DNA of 64,000 nt from SIG440 sp045631525 (GCA_045631525.1 JAZQUY010000028.1:1-64000), one strand, 5' to 3'; counted from the stretch's first letter, positions 50,794-60,295 are shown. The notes: generated by a model not told the origin, from the letters alone. Numbers and translations are program-made.

Positions 50794-50825
50794 GTAAAAT
50801 CCTTACTTTCGGGGAGACCGAAAGT
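50794..50825 (+). promoter_or_regulatory. rpsF leader hairpins, candidate S6:S18 autoregulatory site
   Basis: GTAA (50794-50797) can pair with TTAC (50803-50806). Overlapping it, ACTTTCGG (50805-50812) pairs perfectly with CCGAAAGT (50818-50825) around GGAGA. The leader ends in the AAGGAGGTG site. Many bacteria have an rpsF leader bound by the S6:S18 complex with a conserved CCG. A CCG is present here, but the detailed match is unverified. Confidence 0.5.
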
Positions 50826-50850
50826 CAAAGTCCACAAGGAGGTGAAAAGA

Positions 50851-51150
50851 ATGGTTGAAATTATTAACAAGTACGAGACATTGTTTGTTGTTGACGCATC
50901 AAAAGGCGAAGAAGAAACAGCTGCTCTCGTTGATAAGTTCAAATCATTGATTGAGGCTAACGGTACAATTGAAAGCGTTGACGAATGGGGACGCAGAAGA
51001 TTGGCTTATCCTATCAATGACTTGGCTGAAGGTTACTATGTTTTGGTAAACTTCTCTGCTAAACCGGAATTCCCGGCTGAGCTTGAACGTGTGTTCGGTA
51101 TTACTGACGGAATACTCAGAAACATTGTTATCAAAAAAGAAGAGAAATAA
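50851..51150 (+). CDS. rpsF: 30S ribosomal protein S6
   Basis: S6 binds the 30S platform with S18. The 99-aa protein starts at ATG 50851, which has AAGGAGGTG at the ideal distance; an in-frame GTG at 50842 lies within that site and is not used. The sequence NKYETLFVVDAS near the start and EWGRRRLAYPINDLAEGYYVLVNF (in pieces, near 43-66) is characteristic. It heads the conserved rpsF-ssb-rpsR operon. Confidence 0.97.
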   Translation: MVEIINKYETLFVVDASKGEEETAALVDKFKSLIEANGTIESVDEWGRRRLAYPINDLAEGYYVLVNFSAKPEFPAELERVFGITDGILRNIVIKKEEK

Positions 51151-51185
51151 TTGTGTAAAGATTTACACAGAAAGCGAGATTGCTT

Positions 51186-51611
51186 ATGATTAACAAAGCG
51201 ATTTTGATGGGCAGACTTACCCGTGACCCTGAACTCAGACACACAGGATCAGGCACACCTGTTTGCAGCTTTTCTATTGCTATTGACAATGGTTTTGGCG
51301 AGAACAGAAGTACAGATTTTATCAACTGTGTTGCCTGGAACAAGACTGCTGAATTTGTTGAAAAGTATTTCACAAAGGGCAGAATGATTATTGTTGTGGG
51401 AAGAATTTCTACCAGAACATGGGAAGGTCAGGACGGAAAGAAAAACTATGTCACAGAAGTTGTGGCAAACGAGGTTTCTTTCGGCGAATCCAAAAAGTCA
51501 GCAGATGATGGCTCGTATAGCGCACCTGCTAAAATGGACATTCCCCAGATGCCAAGTGATGCAGAGGACGATTTTGTCGCGCTGGAAACAAATGACGATT
51601 TGCCGTTTTAA
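51186..51611 (+). CDS. ssb: Single-stranded DNA-binding protein
   Basis: SSB coats single-stranded DNA in replication and repair and recruits partner proteins through its tail. The 141-aa protein has the OB fold (MINKAILMGRLTRDPELR at the start, FINCVAWNKTAEF near 53-65) and ends with the acidic tip DDLPF, a normal partner-binding tail. I prefer ATG 51186 to the TTG at 51180; the ribosome site is weak, suggesting coupling to rpsF. Confidence 0.96.
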   Translation: MINKAILMGRLTRDPELRHTGSGTPVCSFSIAIDNGFGENRSTDFINCVAWNKTAEFVEKYFTKGRMIIVVGRISTRTWEGQDGKKNYVTEVVANEVSFGESKKSADDGSYSAPAKMDIPQMPSDAEDDFVALETNDDLPF

Positions 51612-51651
51612 TGCGGCTTAGCTAATGATTGAAAGATAGGAGGAAAGACCA

Positions 51652-51900
51652 ATGCCTGAAAAGGAAAAGAACGATAAGATGAGAGCAAGACGTCCCAAGA
51701 GAAAAGCTTGTGCTTTCTGCGTTGATAAAGTAGAGTTTATCGACTACAAAGACGTTGCAAAACTCAGACGTTATATCACAGAAAGAGCAAAGATTCTTCC
51801 CAGAAGAATCAGCGGATGCTGTGCAAAGCATCAGAGAGAGCTCACTGTTTCTATCAAGAGAGCAAGATATATGGCACTTTTGCCCTATACTGCTGACTAA
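51652..51900 (+). CDS. rpsR: 30S ribosomal protein S18, zinc-binding form
   Basis: The 82-aa protein carries KRKACAFCVDKVEFIDYKD (in pieces, near 17-35), and SGCCAKHQRELTVSIKRAR follows near 55-73. The CxxC plus CCxxH cysteines and histidine mark the zinc-binding (C+) form, unlike zinc-free paralogues. AGGAGG precedes the ATG. It closes the operon, with a strong terminator after it. Confidence 0.97.
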   Translation: MPEKEKNDKMRARRPKRKACAFCVDKVEFIDYKDVAKLRRYITERAKILPRRISGCCAKHQRELTVSIKRARYMALLPYTAD

Positions 51901-51920
51901 GAAACAACGAATTTTCAAGG

Positions 51921-51949
51921 GTCCTGCCAAGGTTTGGCGGGACTTTTTT
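51921..51949 (+). terminator. Terminator after rpsR
   Basis: GTCCTGCCAA (51921-51930) pairs with TTGGCGGGAC (51934-51943), then TTTTTT. Confidence 0.93.
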
Positions 51950-52054
51950 CTTTTGTAATCAAATGTTAACAGCTTTGTAACAAACTTTGGTAAAGTTGCG
52001 GGATAAATATTACGTTTTTTCTACATATTTCAAAAAAATAATTGTGATTTTCTA

Positions 52055-52083
52055 TTGAAAACTTACAAAAATCAATGTATAAT
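52055..52083 (+). promoter_or_regulatory. Sigma-A promoter of the SLH-amidase gene
   Basis: TTGAAA (52055-52060), 17-base spacer, TATAAT (52078-52083). Confidence 0.82.
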
Positions 52084-52119
52084 GTATATGGATAACTATC
52101 AGGTAAAAAGGAGTTTGTG

Positions 52120-53442
52120 ATGAAAAGGGCACTTGTTTTGATGTTGATATTTATAATTGCTTTTTCGGGGCTTACATCAGGTGTCTTTGCTGCAGACTTC
52201 CCTGATGTTCCAAAAAGCCACCTTAATTTTGATGCTATTTCTTATCTTACGGAAATAGGTGTCATTGCTGGGTATGAGGATTTTACATTCAGACCAGAGA
52301 GAGAAATTACTCGGACAGAATTTTGTGCTCTTATGGCAAGGACCTTGGGGTATGACAAAGAAACATATGTTTTGGCGGATATTCCATTTTACGATGTGCC
52401 GGAGGAATATTGGGGCAGAGGGTATATTTCTTTCTGTTTTGAAAAAGGGCTAATCAATGGCATGGAGGAAGGGGTTTTTGCCCCGGCTGACAAGGTTACT
52501 GTCGCTCAGGCGGTGAAGATGACGGTGTGTGCCGTTGGAAAAGGTGAAGAGGCACTTGTTGTGAAGGGCGAAAAATGGTACTCTGGTTATATGTCGCTTG
52601 CAGACGAAAATGGTCTTTTGACAAAAATGTCACAAAAGGCAGACGAAAACGCCGCAAGGTCAAATGTGGCTCAGATTGTTTATAATATGCTGATGTCGGA
52701 TGCTTTTAATGAGCAGGAAGATGAAGAAAGCTTAGAAAATCCTGAAGATTCTGAAAGAGAGGAGCTTTCCGATGAAGAGCTTTCAGAAATAGAGAGGGTT
52801 TTTGCCAAGAAGGATTTTTCTGATGTAAAGGTTATATTGGTGGACGCCGGACACAACTGGCGAGGCAAGGATATTGGCGCTGAAAATCTTGATTATGGAG
52901 TAAGGGAAGAGGAAATCACCTGGCAGATTGCGGACAAGCTCAGAGAAAATCTTGAGGATATGGGATACATTGTTGTGATGACAAGAGAAAAAATGACCGA
53001 CAGCATAGCAAACACCTCGGTTACCGACAGCCTTCAGGCAAGGGTTGATTTGGCGCATACCTCTTTTGCTGATTTGTTTATATCCATACATTGCAATATC
53101 GGCAACGGAATCGGTAAAGGGATTGAGAGCTATTGTTTTCAGCTTGGCGGATACTCTGCACGTCTTGCGGCTTTGGTTCAGGAAAAGGTTTCAGAAAGCA
53201 CTGGCCTTTATAACAGAGGTGTAAAAACAGCAAATTTCTTTGTGAACAAAAATACACTTATGCCATCGGTCCTTATTGAAACCGGATTCATGGATAATGA
53301 GTATGATATTGAAATTCTTACGTCAAAGGACGGACAGGCAAGAATAGCAGATGCTATTGCAAAAGCTGTTCTTGAATATGACGTGATGGAGCCCATTGAA
53401 AATGCGGCAATAGAGGAAGAAAATTATGATGAAGAAGCCTGA
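52120..53442 (+). CDS. S-layer-homology protein with N-acetylmuramoyl-L-alanine amidase domain
   Basis: This secreted cell-wall enzyme cleaves the bond between muramic acid and the stem peptide. The 440-aa protein has a signal peptide (about residues 1-25, ending FAADF), three SLH repeats to about residue 195 (FPDVPKSH, FRPEREITRTEF, FAPADKVTVAQA), an acidic linker, and a C-terminal Amidase_3 domain. Zinc-site residues appear in VDAGHN, GVREEE, SIHCN and the catalytic IETGF. ATG 52120 is preferred to GTG 52117 because AAAAAGGAG is 6 bases upstream. The stop overlaps the next gene by 17 bases. Confidence 0.9.
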   Translation: MKRALVLMLIFIIAFSGLTSGVFAADFPDVPKSHLNFDAISYLTEIGVIAGYEDFTFRPEREITRTEFCALMARTLGYDKETYVLADIPFYDVPEEYWGRGYISFCFEKGLINGMEEGVFAPADKVTVAQAVKMTVCAVGKGEEALVVKGEKWYSGYMSLADENGLLTKMSQKADENAARSNVAQIVYNMLMSDAFNEQEDEESLENPEDSEREELSDEELSEIERVFAKKDFSDVKVILVDAGHNWRGKDIGAENLDYGVREEEITWQIADKLRENLEDMGYIVVMTREKMTDSIANTSVTDSLQARVDLAHTSFADLFISIHCNIGNGIGKGIESYCFQLGGYSARLAALVQEKVSESTGLYNRGVKTANFFVNKNTLMPSVLIETGFMDNEYDIEILTSKDGQARIADAIAKAVLEYDVMEPIENAAIEEENYDEEA

Positions 53443-54658
53443 ACTCCTTGCTCCGGCGGGAAGTCTTAATAAACTTAAAATTGCAATCACCTATGGTGCA
53501 GACGCAGTATATGTTGGCGGGGAGGAGTTTTCCCTGCGCGTTGCAGCTGAGAATTTTTCTCCTGAGGAGCTTTGTGAGGGTGTGAAATTCGCCCATGAGC
53601 AAGGGAAAAAGGTGTACCTTACGGCAAACATCATTCCTCACAATGCGGATATCATCGAGTATGAGGAATTCTTAAAAAAATATATGACAGCCGGATTTGA
53701 TGCAGTCATCCTTTCAGATTTGGGAATGTTTCAGTTGACCCGTGAAATTGCACCTGAACTTGAAATTCATGTCAGCACTCAGGCAAACAATGTGAACTTC
53801 AAGAGTGCCGAAAGCTGGTACAAAATGGGGGCGAAACGTGTTATACTGGCCCGTGAGATGTCTTTTGATGAGATTGCTGAAATTCGCGAAAAGACCCCTG
53901 AGGGACTTGAACTTGAGGCATTTGTCCACGGCGCTATGTGTATTTCCTATTCGGGAAGATGTTTGCTTAGCAACTATATGACAAACCGAGACAGCAACCT
54001 TGGAGCGTGTTCCCATCCGTGTAGGTGGAAATATCACCTGGTGGAAGAAACAAGACCGGGAGAATATATGCCGGTGTTTGAAAACGAAAGAGGAACTTTC
54101 ATATACAATTCAAAGGATTTGTGTATGATTGAGCATATAGATAAGCTTATTGAGTCAGGACTTGACAGTTTTAAAATTGAGGGCAGGGTGAAGACTGAAT
54201 ATTATCTTGCGACAGTTGTTAAAGCATACCGCGATGCTATTGATAAATATTTTGAAGACCCTGAGGGATTTAAATTTGACCCAAAGTGGCTGGAGGAAAT
54301 TAAAAAGGTCAGCCACAGGGACTATACCACGGGATTCTTTTTCGGAAAACCTGATGGAAATGAGCAGAATTATGAAACCAGCTCGTATATAAGAAACTAT
54401 GAGCTTTTGGGTATAGTGGACGGCTATGACAAGGAAACAAAGCTTTTGTCGGTTGTCCAAAAAAACAGATTTTTCAAGGGCTCGGAGGTTGAGTTTTTGA
54501 GACCCGATGGAGACTTTGTGAAACATAAAATCGAATATATGGAGGATGAAAACGGTGAAGAGCTTGAGATTGCAAACAAGCCCCAATCTATTGCCAAAAT
54601 CCGTATAGACACCCCTCTTGCTCCAAACACGATGATGCGTGGTGTAAGAGAAAACTAA
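53426..54658 (+). CDS. U32 family protein, TrhP/YrrO-like tRNA hydroxylation factor
   Basis: U32 proteins were named as peptidases, but several act in RNA hydroxylation (TrhP in tRNA uridine, RlhA in rRNA). The 410-aa protein has ELLAPAGSLNKLK near 5-17, the U32 signature EAFVHGAMCISYSGRCLLS near 171-189, SHPCRWKY near 204, and IEGRVKTEYY near 251. This matches the TrhP/YegQ subgroup, with a C-terminal barrel. It overlaps the amidase gene by 17 bases, so translation is coupled, although no functional link to cell-wall proteins is apparent. The exact substrate is inferred. Confidence 0.88.
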   Translation: MMKKPELLAPAGSLNKLKIAITYGADAVYVGGEEFSLRVAAENFSPEELCEGVKFAHEQGKKVYLTANIIPHNADIIEYEEFLKKYMTAGFDAVILSDLGMFQLTREIAPELEIHVSTQANNVNFKSAESWYKMGAKRVILAREMSFDEIAEIREKTPEGLELEAFVHGAMCISYSGRCLLSNYMTNRDSNLGACSHPCRWKYHLVEETRPGEYMPVFENERGTFIYNSKDLCMIEHIDKLIESGLDSFKIEGRVKTEYYLATVVKAYRDAIDKYFEDPEGFKFDPKWLEEIKKVSHRDYTTGFFFGKPDGNEQNYETSSYIRNYELLGIVDGYDKETKLLSVVQKNRFFKGSEVEFLRPDGDFVKHKIEYMEDENGEELEIANKPQSIAKIRIDTPLAPNTMMRGVREN

Positions 54659-54709
54659 ATTTTGCAAAATGATTAAATTATATATTCCACTAAAATGGAG
54701 GTAAGGAAA

Positions 54710-57586
54710 ATGAAATTTTCAAAAAGACTTTTGTGCACACTGCTTGCAGTTCTGGTTACACTTACAAGCATTGCAGTTGTGCCGGCAACAGCTGCATTTA
54801 CAGATTTGGAAGAGACTCACAATGCGTACGATGCAGTTAACGTACTTAGCAAGCTTGGTGTTATCAATGGTTATGATGACGGAAGCTTCAAACCTAACAA
54901 TAACGTAACTCGTGCTGAGTTTACAGCCATGCTTCTCAGAACACGTGGCCTTGGCAGTGTTGGTTCAACAAGCCTTGAAAACCCGCCTTTCCCGGATGTT
55001 ACAACCCCTGATGTTTCTTGGGCTATCGCAAACATCAGAACTGCTCGTGAAATGGGAATTATCAACGGTTATGATGACGGCACATTCAAACCAAACAACA
55101 ACGTTTTGTATGAAGAAGCTGTTAAAATGATTGTTTGTGCTCTTGGCTATGGCGAGATGGGCACAGAGGGTGCATTCTGGTATTCAAAATACTTGATGAC
55201 AGCCACATCACTTGGCTTCACTGAAGGTGCAGGCGGTGCGGTATCGGTTCCTGCAACCCGTGCTACAATCGCAAATATGCTTTACAACTGTCTTGAGGTG
55301 GAACTCGCTGAGGATAACAAAATTACAGAAAAAACTATTCTTGAGCATGACCTTAAGCTTACAAAGAATGTAGGATATATTTCATCAAATTCAAAAATCA
55401 GCCTTTCTCAGCCAGATGCAAATCTTCGTGATGATGAGGTTGAAATTTCTGTTAACGGCGTTGCATCTACCTACAAGGTGGATGATGCATCAAAGTATAG
55501 TGATATGCTTGGAGCACAGATTGAGTTCTATTTCAAGAATGATTTAAACAGCGGTCTTAAACATCTTATTCTTGCAACCGTGAAGAACAGTACAACAATT
55601 AAGGTTGATGCAGATTTAATCCAAAGCTGGTCAGCGAATGGAATAAGATATTTCAAAGATGAAGACGCTCAAAGAGAAACTGGTGCTAACATTGCAGCTG
55701 ACAGCGTTGTTGTATACAATGGAAAGCTTTATGGAGCTAATGCTACTGCAAGTAGCTTTGCGATATATTATGCTAATGAAAGCTTGCCTTTGGTTGGCGA
55801 TATGGAATTGGTTGACCGCAATGGCGACAATATTTTTGATGTAATTTTTGTAAACGACTATGAACCATATTTCGTGTCATCTGTTACCTCATCTGACTAT
55901 AAAGTAACAGACAATGCGCTCAGAAACGGTCTTTCAGGTGGCAACCAGAAAATATTGAACTATAAGGCAAATGATATAGAGTTTGTTACCAAGGATGGTG
56001 CTGCTACAACATTTTCTGCAATCAAAAAAGGCAGTGTGATTTTTGTAGCACAGGATAAGCATTCATCGGGAGATGCAAAGGTAATCGTTTGCAATGACAC
56101 AGTAACTGGCAAAATCACATCATCAAGTTCATCAAAGGGTATTACAGTAAACGGACAGAACTATAAGTTCTCAAGTCTTGCACCTTGGGAAAGTCCGCTG
56201 CCTGGTGCTTCACCTTCTTTGACAACTGCCCCACAGATGGGTGATACCGCGAAATTCTATCTTGATTTGAACGGCAATGTTATCTGGTATGACAAGACAG
56301 AAACAGCATCAAATCAGCAGTATGGATATATTACAGGTGCAAAGTATGACAGCGGTGATTTTGATGAAAGTGCACAGGTTATGATTGCAACAAAATCAAA
56401 TGTAAAAGGCAGTGTATATACGATAACCACCAAGTCGAAACTTAATGGTAGTGTTCCGGCAACACTCAATGATTTTGTAACAGAGCTTGACGAGCTCAGC
56501 GACCGCAGCGGTAGTGCTGACAGCGATTTCAATCAGCTTGTAAAATTTACAACATCTAAGGGTACAGAAATTGATGAGATTATTACAGCAACCGCGTCCA
56601 CAGATACACCTGAAAAGATAGCTGATAATACGCTTAATCTTTATAGCCCGATAACAGCTACTACTGACTGCAAATATTCATCAAGCAGATTTGAGGCAGT
56701 ATCAGGCAGCAAAAAAATAAATGTAAGCAATGCATTTATTCTTGACTTAAGAACTCCTGGCAAATACAGCCTTTTGACAACAAGCAAGCTTAAGAACTCT
56801 TCGTCAGGTTATAAAGTTGAGTGCTTTGATGTGGATTCTACAAACTTTGCAAAGGTTGTTCTTGTATATGATGTCCCCGTAGCTGCAAATATAGGTGCAG
56901 TTGATGAAAATTCACCTGTATTTGTTATAGATGAAATTGTGCAGAATAAGGATGGCGATTATACAAGATATCTGCTTAGCGGTTGGTTGGGAACCAAGAA
57001 ACATGGTTATGAAGAAGGGGATGAAGAACCCTTGAAACTCTCAGTGGAGGATTCTTCAACTGTTGCACTTGCTCCAACACTTACTAAAGGCGATGTTGTA
57101 AGATTCGGCACAGACAGCGAAGGTTATTATACCATCAAGCATGAAGCAGGAAAACAGCATATCATATTCAGTATGGCAAGCGGATATCGCAGTACGCTCA
57201 GTAATCCTTGCCAGACAATTCATGTAAATACAACATATCCTGAATATGAGGTTATCTGGGGTACGCTTTATGAAAGAAGCAATACGGCTTTGATGGTTTC
57301 AAAGGAAATGCTTACTGGTGTTGAAGCTGAAAACGCTCTTAATCTCAGAGAAGATGCAATTATGCCGTCTGCTTTCAGTGGTGCTAATATTCTTGTTTAC
57401 AAAATTGAAAATGGCGAACTGAAAATCAATAAGGAAGCGACACCTTCTGTAAGCGATGATGTAACTGACTGGGGATGCATTGAAGGTCTTAACAAGTTCA
57501 CAGACAACAATGGTGATGCTCCAGCTGAAATCTTCCTTTATATGAGCAATAACAAAGTTAAAACAATGATTATTGTTGAAAGATAG
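54710..57586 (+). CDS. Large S-layer-homology surface protein (possible S-layer protein)
   Basis: The 958-aa protein starts at ATG 54710 behind ATGGAGG, with a signal peptide (about residues 1-29, VPATAAF). Three SLH repeats reach about residue 200: INGYDDGSFKPNNNVTRAEF, INGYDDGTFKPNNNV and a degenerate third. The remaining 750 residues are rich in Ser, Thr, Asp and Asn, almost cysteine-free and of beta type, with no domain I recognise. Size and composition fit a main S-layer or other surface-layer protein anchored to wall polysaccharide. It has a strong terminator. No promoter is clear in the 50-base gap, so it may be read with the U32 gene. Confidence 0.87.
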   Translation: MKFSKRLLCTLLAVLVTLTSIAVVPATAAFTDLEETHNAYDAVNVLSKLGVINGYDDGSFKPNNNVTRAEFTAMLLRTRGLGSVGSTSLENPPFPDVTTPDVSWAIANIRTAREMGIINGYDDGTFKPNNNVLYEEAVKMIVCALGYGEMGTEGAFWYSKYLMTATSLGFTEGAGGAVSVPATRATIANMLYNCLEVELAEDNKITEKTILEHDLKLTKNVGYISSNSKISLSQPDANLRDDEVEISVNGVASTYKVDDASKYSDMLGAQIEFYFKNDLNSGLKHLILATVKNSTTIKVDADLIQSWSANGIRYFKDEDAQRETGANIAADSVVVYNGKLYGANATASSFAIYYANESLPLVGDMELVDRNGDNIFDVIFVNDYEPYFVSSVTSSDYKVTDNALRNGLSGGNQKILNYKANDIEFVTKDGAATTFSAIKKGSVIFVAQDKHSSGDAKVIVCNDTVTGKITSSSSSKGITVNGQNYKFSSLAPWESPLPGASPSLTTAPQMGDTAKFYLDLNGNVIWYDKTETASNQQYGYITGAKYDSGDFDESAQVMIATKSNVKGSVYTITTKSKLNGSVPATLNDFVTELDELSDRSGSADSDFNQLVKFTTSKGTEIDEIITATASTDTPEKIADNTLNLYSPITATTDCKYSSSRFEAVSGSKKINVSNAFILDLRTPGKYSLLTTSKLKNSSSGYKVECFDVDSTNFAKVVLVYDVPVAANIGAVDENSPVFVIDEIVQNKDGDYTRYLLSGWLGTKKHGYEEGDEEPLKLSVEDSSTVALAPTLTKGDVVRFGTDSEGYYTIKHEAGKQHIIFSMASGYRSTLSNPCQTIHVNTTYPEYEVIWGTLYERSNTALMVSKEMLTGVEAENALNLREDAIMPSAFSGANILVYKIENGELKINKEATPSVSDDVTDWGCIEGLNKFTDNNGDAPAEIFLYMSNNKVKTMIIVER

Positions 57587-57600
57587 TATCACACAATCAA

Positions 57601-57636
57601 AAAGACACAGAGCAAAAGCTCTGTGTCTTTTTTTGT
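57601..57636 (+). terminator. Terminator after the SLH surface-protein gene
   Basis: A perfect 13-bp stem (57601-57613 with 57618-57630, loop AAAA) is followed by TTTTT. Confidence 0.95.
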
Positions 57637-57644
57637 GTAAAATA

Positions 57645-57672
57645 AAAGCCCACTTTAAAGATGGTGGGCTTT
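57645..57672 (-). terminator. Terminator of the arginine operon
   Basis: AAAGCCCAC (57645-57653) pairs with GTGGGCTTT (57664-57672). Read on the minus strand it ends in TTTTATTTT, 25 bases beyond the argF stop. Confidence 0.88.
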
Positions 57673-57697
57673 GGTATTTATTATAATGAGTTTTAAC

Positions 57698-58603
57698 TTA
57701 GTCTTTCATAAGTTTTACAAGGACTGCCTTTTGCGCGTGGAGGCGGTTTTCTGCTTCGTCAAAGATTTCAGCGGCGTGTGCTTCCAGTACCTCTGCGGTG
57801 ATTTCTTCGCCCCTATGTGCCGGCAAGCAGTGGAGAACCATAGCATCACTCTTTGCAACTGCCATAAGGTCAGCGTTTATCTGATAGCTTGCAAAGACCT
57901 TTTGGCGTTCCTTTGCCTCAGCCTCCTGACCCATTGACGCCCATACGTCAGTGACAAGGATGTCTGCGTCCTTTGCGGCGTCAGCACAGGATTCTGTACA
58001 AGTGAACTTTCCGTTTTCATTTGCCCATTTCATAAGGTCTGCATCTGGCTCATAACCTTTTGGACAGGCAATAGCAAATTCCATACCCATTTTTATAGCA
58101 CCAACCATCAGCGAGTTTGACATATTGTTTCCATCACCGATAAAGCACATTTTGAGACCATTAAAGCTTCTCTTATATTCTCTTATGGTCATAAGGTCAG
58201 CAAGCACCTGACAGGGGTGACAATAGTCGGTAAGGCCATTTATAATGGGGATAGAGCCGTATTTTGCCAAATCTTCAACTTCTTTTTGCTCGAAGGTTCT
58301 TATCATAATTCCGTCAAGGTATCTTGAAAGAACTCTCGCGGTGTCTTCAACCGGCTCGCCTCTGCCTATTTGCAGGTCATTTGAGCTTAAGAAGAGAGGG
58401 TAGCCTCCAAGGTCAGCCATACCCACCTCAAATGATACACGGGTACGGGTTGAAGACTTTTCAAAAATCATTCCTAAGGTTTTTCCCTCTAAATAGCGGT
58501 GGGGAATTCCGTTTTTCTTGTCGTATTTCAGTTGGTCTGCAAGGTCAAGAATTTCAGTGATTTCCTGAGCAGAGAGGTCTGAAAGTTTGAGTAAGTGTTT
58601 CAT
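57698..58603 (-). CDS. argF: Ornithine carbamoyltransferase
   Basis: Makes citrulline from ornithine and carbamoyl phosphate. The 301-aa protein has the carbamoyl-phosphate motif SSTRTRVSFE near 50-59, HPCQVLADL near 133, and the HCLPAH ornithine-site loop near 265. I use ATG 58603, which has AGGAGAA upstream; the frame is open 9 codons earlier but that overlaps the argD stop. It is the last gene of the arginine operon. Confidence 0.95.
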   Translation of the reverse strand: MKHLLKLSDLSAQEITEILDLADQLKYDKKNGIPHRYLEGKTLGMIFEKSSTRTRVSFEVGMADLGGYPLFLSSNDLQIGRGEPVEDTARVLSRYLDGIMIRTFEQKEVEDLAKYGSIPIINGLTDYCHPCQVLADLMTIREYKRSFNGLKMCFIGDGNNMSNSLMVGAIKMGMEFAIACPKGYEPDADLMKWANENGKFTCTESCADAAKDADILVTDVWASMGQEAEAKERQKVFASYQINADLMAVAKSDAMVLHCLPAHRGEEITAEVLEAHAAEIFDEAENRLHAQKAVLVKLMKD

Positions 58604-58616
58604 TTCATTTTCTCCT

Positions 58617-59777
58617 TTAGATTGTTTCAATAACTGTTTTTAATATTTTGATGCCTTTGTCAAGTTCTTCTTTTGTGATATTAAGTGGCGGAAGGAGTCT
58701 GACTTTTTCCTTTGCGGTGAGGACCAGAAGTCCGTTTTCAAGACATTTTTTAAGAATTTCTTTGGCGTCGGTACGGGTTTTGAGACCTATCATATAACCC
58801 ATGCCGCAGATTTCTTCTATGCCGTCAATTTTGGAAAGCTCGCCCCATAAATATTCGCAGTTCTTGGTGACCTCAGCAAGAAAGTCATCATCCAGCCGTG
58901 AAAGTACGTTTACGGCTGCAGCGGCAGAAATGGGGTTTCCGCCGAAAGTGGAGCCATGGCTGCCTGCAGGCATAATGTCCTTAAGTTTTTCGGAAAAGAC
59001 TGTAGCACCGATGGGAAGCCCTCCAGCGAGGCCTTTGGCAGTTGTAAAGATGTCGGGGGAAATGCCAAAATGCTGGTGTGCATAGAGCTTTCCTGTACGT
59101 CCGTTTCCTGTCTGAACCTCGTCAATGATTAATAGCATATCGTTTTTTTCAGCTATTTCTTTTGCTGCCAATACAAACTCTTTTGTTAGGGGAAGAACAC
59201 CGCCCTCGCCCTGTATAATCTCAAACATAATTGCACAGCAATTTTCGCTTACAGTTTTTTCAAGTTCTTCGATATCGTTGGCTGTCACATACACAAAACC
59301 CTCAGTAAAGGGAGTAAAATGTGTATGAAAGCTGTCTTGGCCGGTGGCGGAAAGGGTTGTTACCGTTCTGCCGTGGAAACTGTTCCTCAGCGTTATAATA
59401 ATGTTTTTGTCGGGATTTTTGTCCGTTCCATACTTGCGGGCTGCCTTTATGGCGCACTCGTTTGCTTCGGCACCGGAATTTGAAAAGAACACTTTGCTCA
59501 TACTTGTTCTTTCACAAAGCATTTTTGCCAGAGTCGAACATGGCTCGGTGTAGTAATAGTTTGAAGTGTGCTGGATTTTTTTTAGCTGTTTTGTTACAGC
59601 ATCTATCCACTCATCATCGCAAGCACCAAAAGTGTTTACTGCTATACCGCTGCCGAAATCAATATACTCTTTGCCACTTGATGCTATAAGTGTGCTGCCT
59701 TTTCCTGAAATTATTTCAAGGTCAAGGCGACCATAGGTGGGAAGCACATATTTTTTATCTGTTTCTTTTATTGTCAT
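58617..59777 (-). CDS. argD: Acetylornithine aminotransferase
   Basis: This PLP enzyme makes N-acetylornithine from N-acetylglutamate semialdehyde. The 386-aa protein has FFSNSGAEANECAIKAARKYG near 96-116 (in pieces), DEVQTGNGRTG near 220-230 and the PLP-lysine motif TTAKGLAGGLPIGA near 248-261. CAGGAGAA precedes the ATG. It is 13 bases from argF. The class III aminotransferase subgroup is fixed by the operon context. Confidence 0.95.
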   Translation of the reverse strand: MTIKETDKKYVLPTYGRLDLEIISGKGSTLIASSGKEYIDFGSGIAVNTFGACDDEWIDAVTKQLKKIQHTSNYYYTEPCSTLAKMLCERTSMSKVFFSNSGAEANECAIKAARKYGTDKNPDKNIIITLRNSFHGRTVTTLSATGQDSFHTHFTPFTEGFVYVTANDIEELEKTVSENCCAIMFEIIQGEGGVLPLTKEFVLAAKEIAEKNDMLLIIDEVQTGNGRTGKLYAHQHFGISPDIFTTAKGLAGGLPIGATVFSEKLKDIMPAGSHGSTFGGNPISAAAAVNVLSRLDDDFLAEVTKNCEYLWGELSKIDGIEEICGMGYMIGLKTRTDAKEILKKCLENGLLVLTAKEKVRLLPPLNITKEELDKGIKILKTVIETI

Positions 59778-59800
59778 AATATTTTCTCCTGATTGTTTTC

Positions 59801-60280
59801 TCAGTTTACTGCTTTTGTCAGGTCCTCAGAGAATCTGATCGCGTCGGCTTCGTTGCTGAGGGCAATAAATACTGTGTCGTCTCCTGCAATAACCCCTACT
59901 ACATTGCTAAATTCAAGGGTTTCGATTGCCATGGCACAGCCCTGGGCAGAACCTGGGATGGTTTTTACCACAACCAAGTTTCCTGCTGTTTGTACGGTGA
60001 TTACTGCGTGGGTGAGGACTGCTGTGTATCTTGCTTTTATGGCAGAATCCGATTCTCTGCCGGGCAGAGCGTAACGGTATTTTTCGTTCTTGTCAGCAAT
60101 CTTGATAAGTCGAAGCTCACGAATGTCACGGGATACCGTCGCCTGAGTAACCTTAAAACTTTCCTTAATAAGACAGTCTGTGAGTTGTTCCTGAGTTTCG
60201 ATTGATTTGTCGGAAATCAGGCGGATTATTGCATTATGACGGGCTCTTTTTGAGTCCCGTGAAATATCTTTTTCCTGCAT
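59801..60280 (-). CDS. argR: Arginine repressor
   Basis: ArgR is a hexameric, arginine-responsive repressor that binds ARG boxes. The 159-aa protein has the winged-helix DNA-binding domain with TQATVSRDIRELRLIK near 50-65 and the C-terminal arginine-binding core with GVIAGDDTVFIA near 132-143. It lies between argB and argD on the same strand, so it sits inside the operon it very likely controls through the boxes at 63344-63427. AAGGAG precedes the ATG. Confidence 0.95.
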   Translation of the reverse strand: MQEKDISRDSKRARHNAIIRLISDKSIETQEQLTDCLIKESFKVTQATVSRDIRELRLIKIADKNEKYRYALPGRESDSAIKARYTAVLTHAVITVQTAGNLVVVKTIPGSAQGCAMAIETLEFSNVVGVIAGDDTVFIALSNEADAIRFSEDLTKAVN

Positions 60281-60295
60281 AAACGAAAAACTCCT

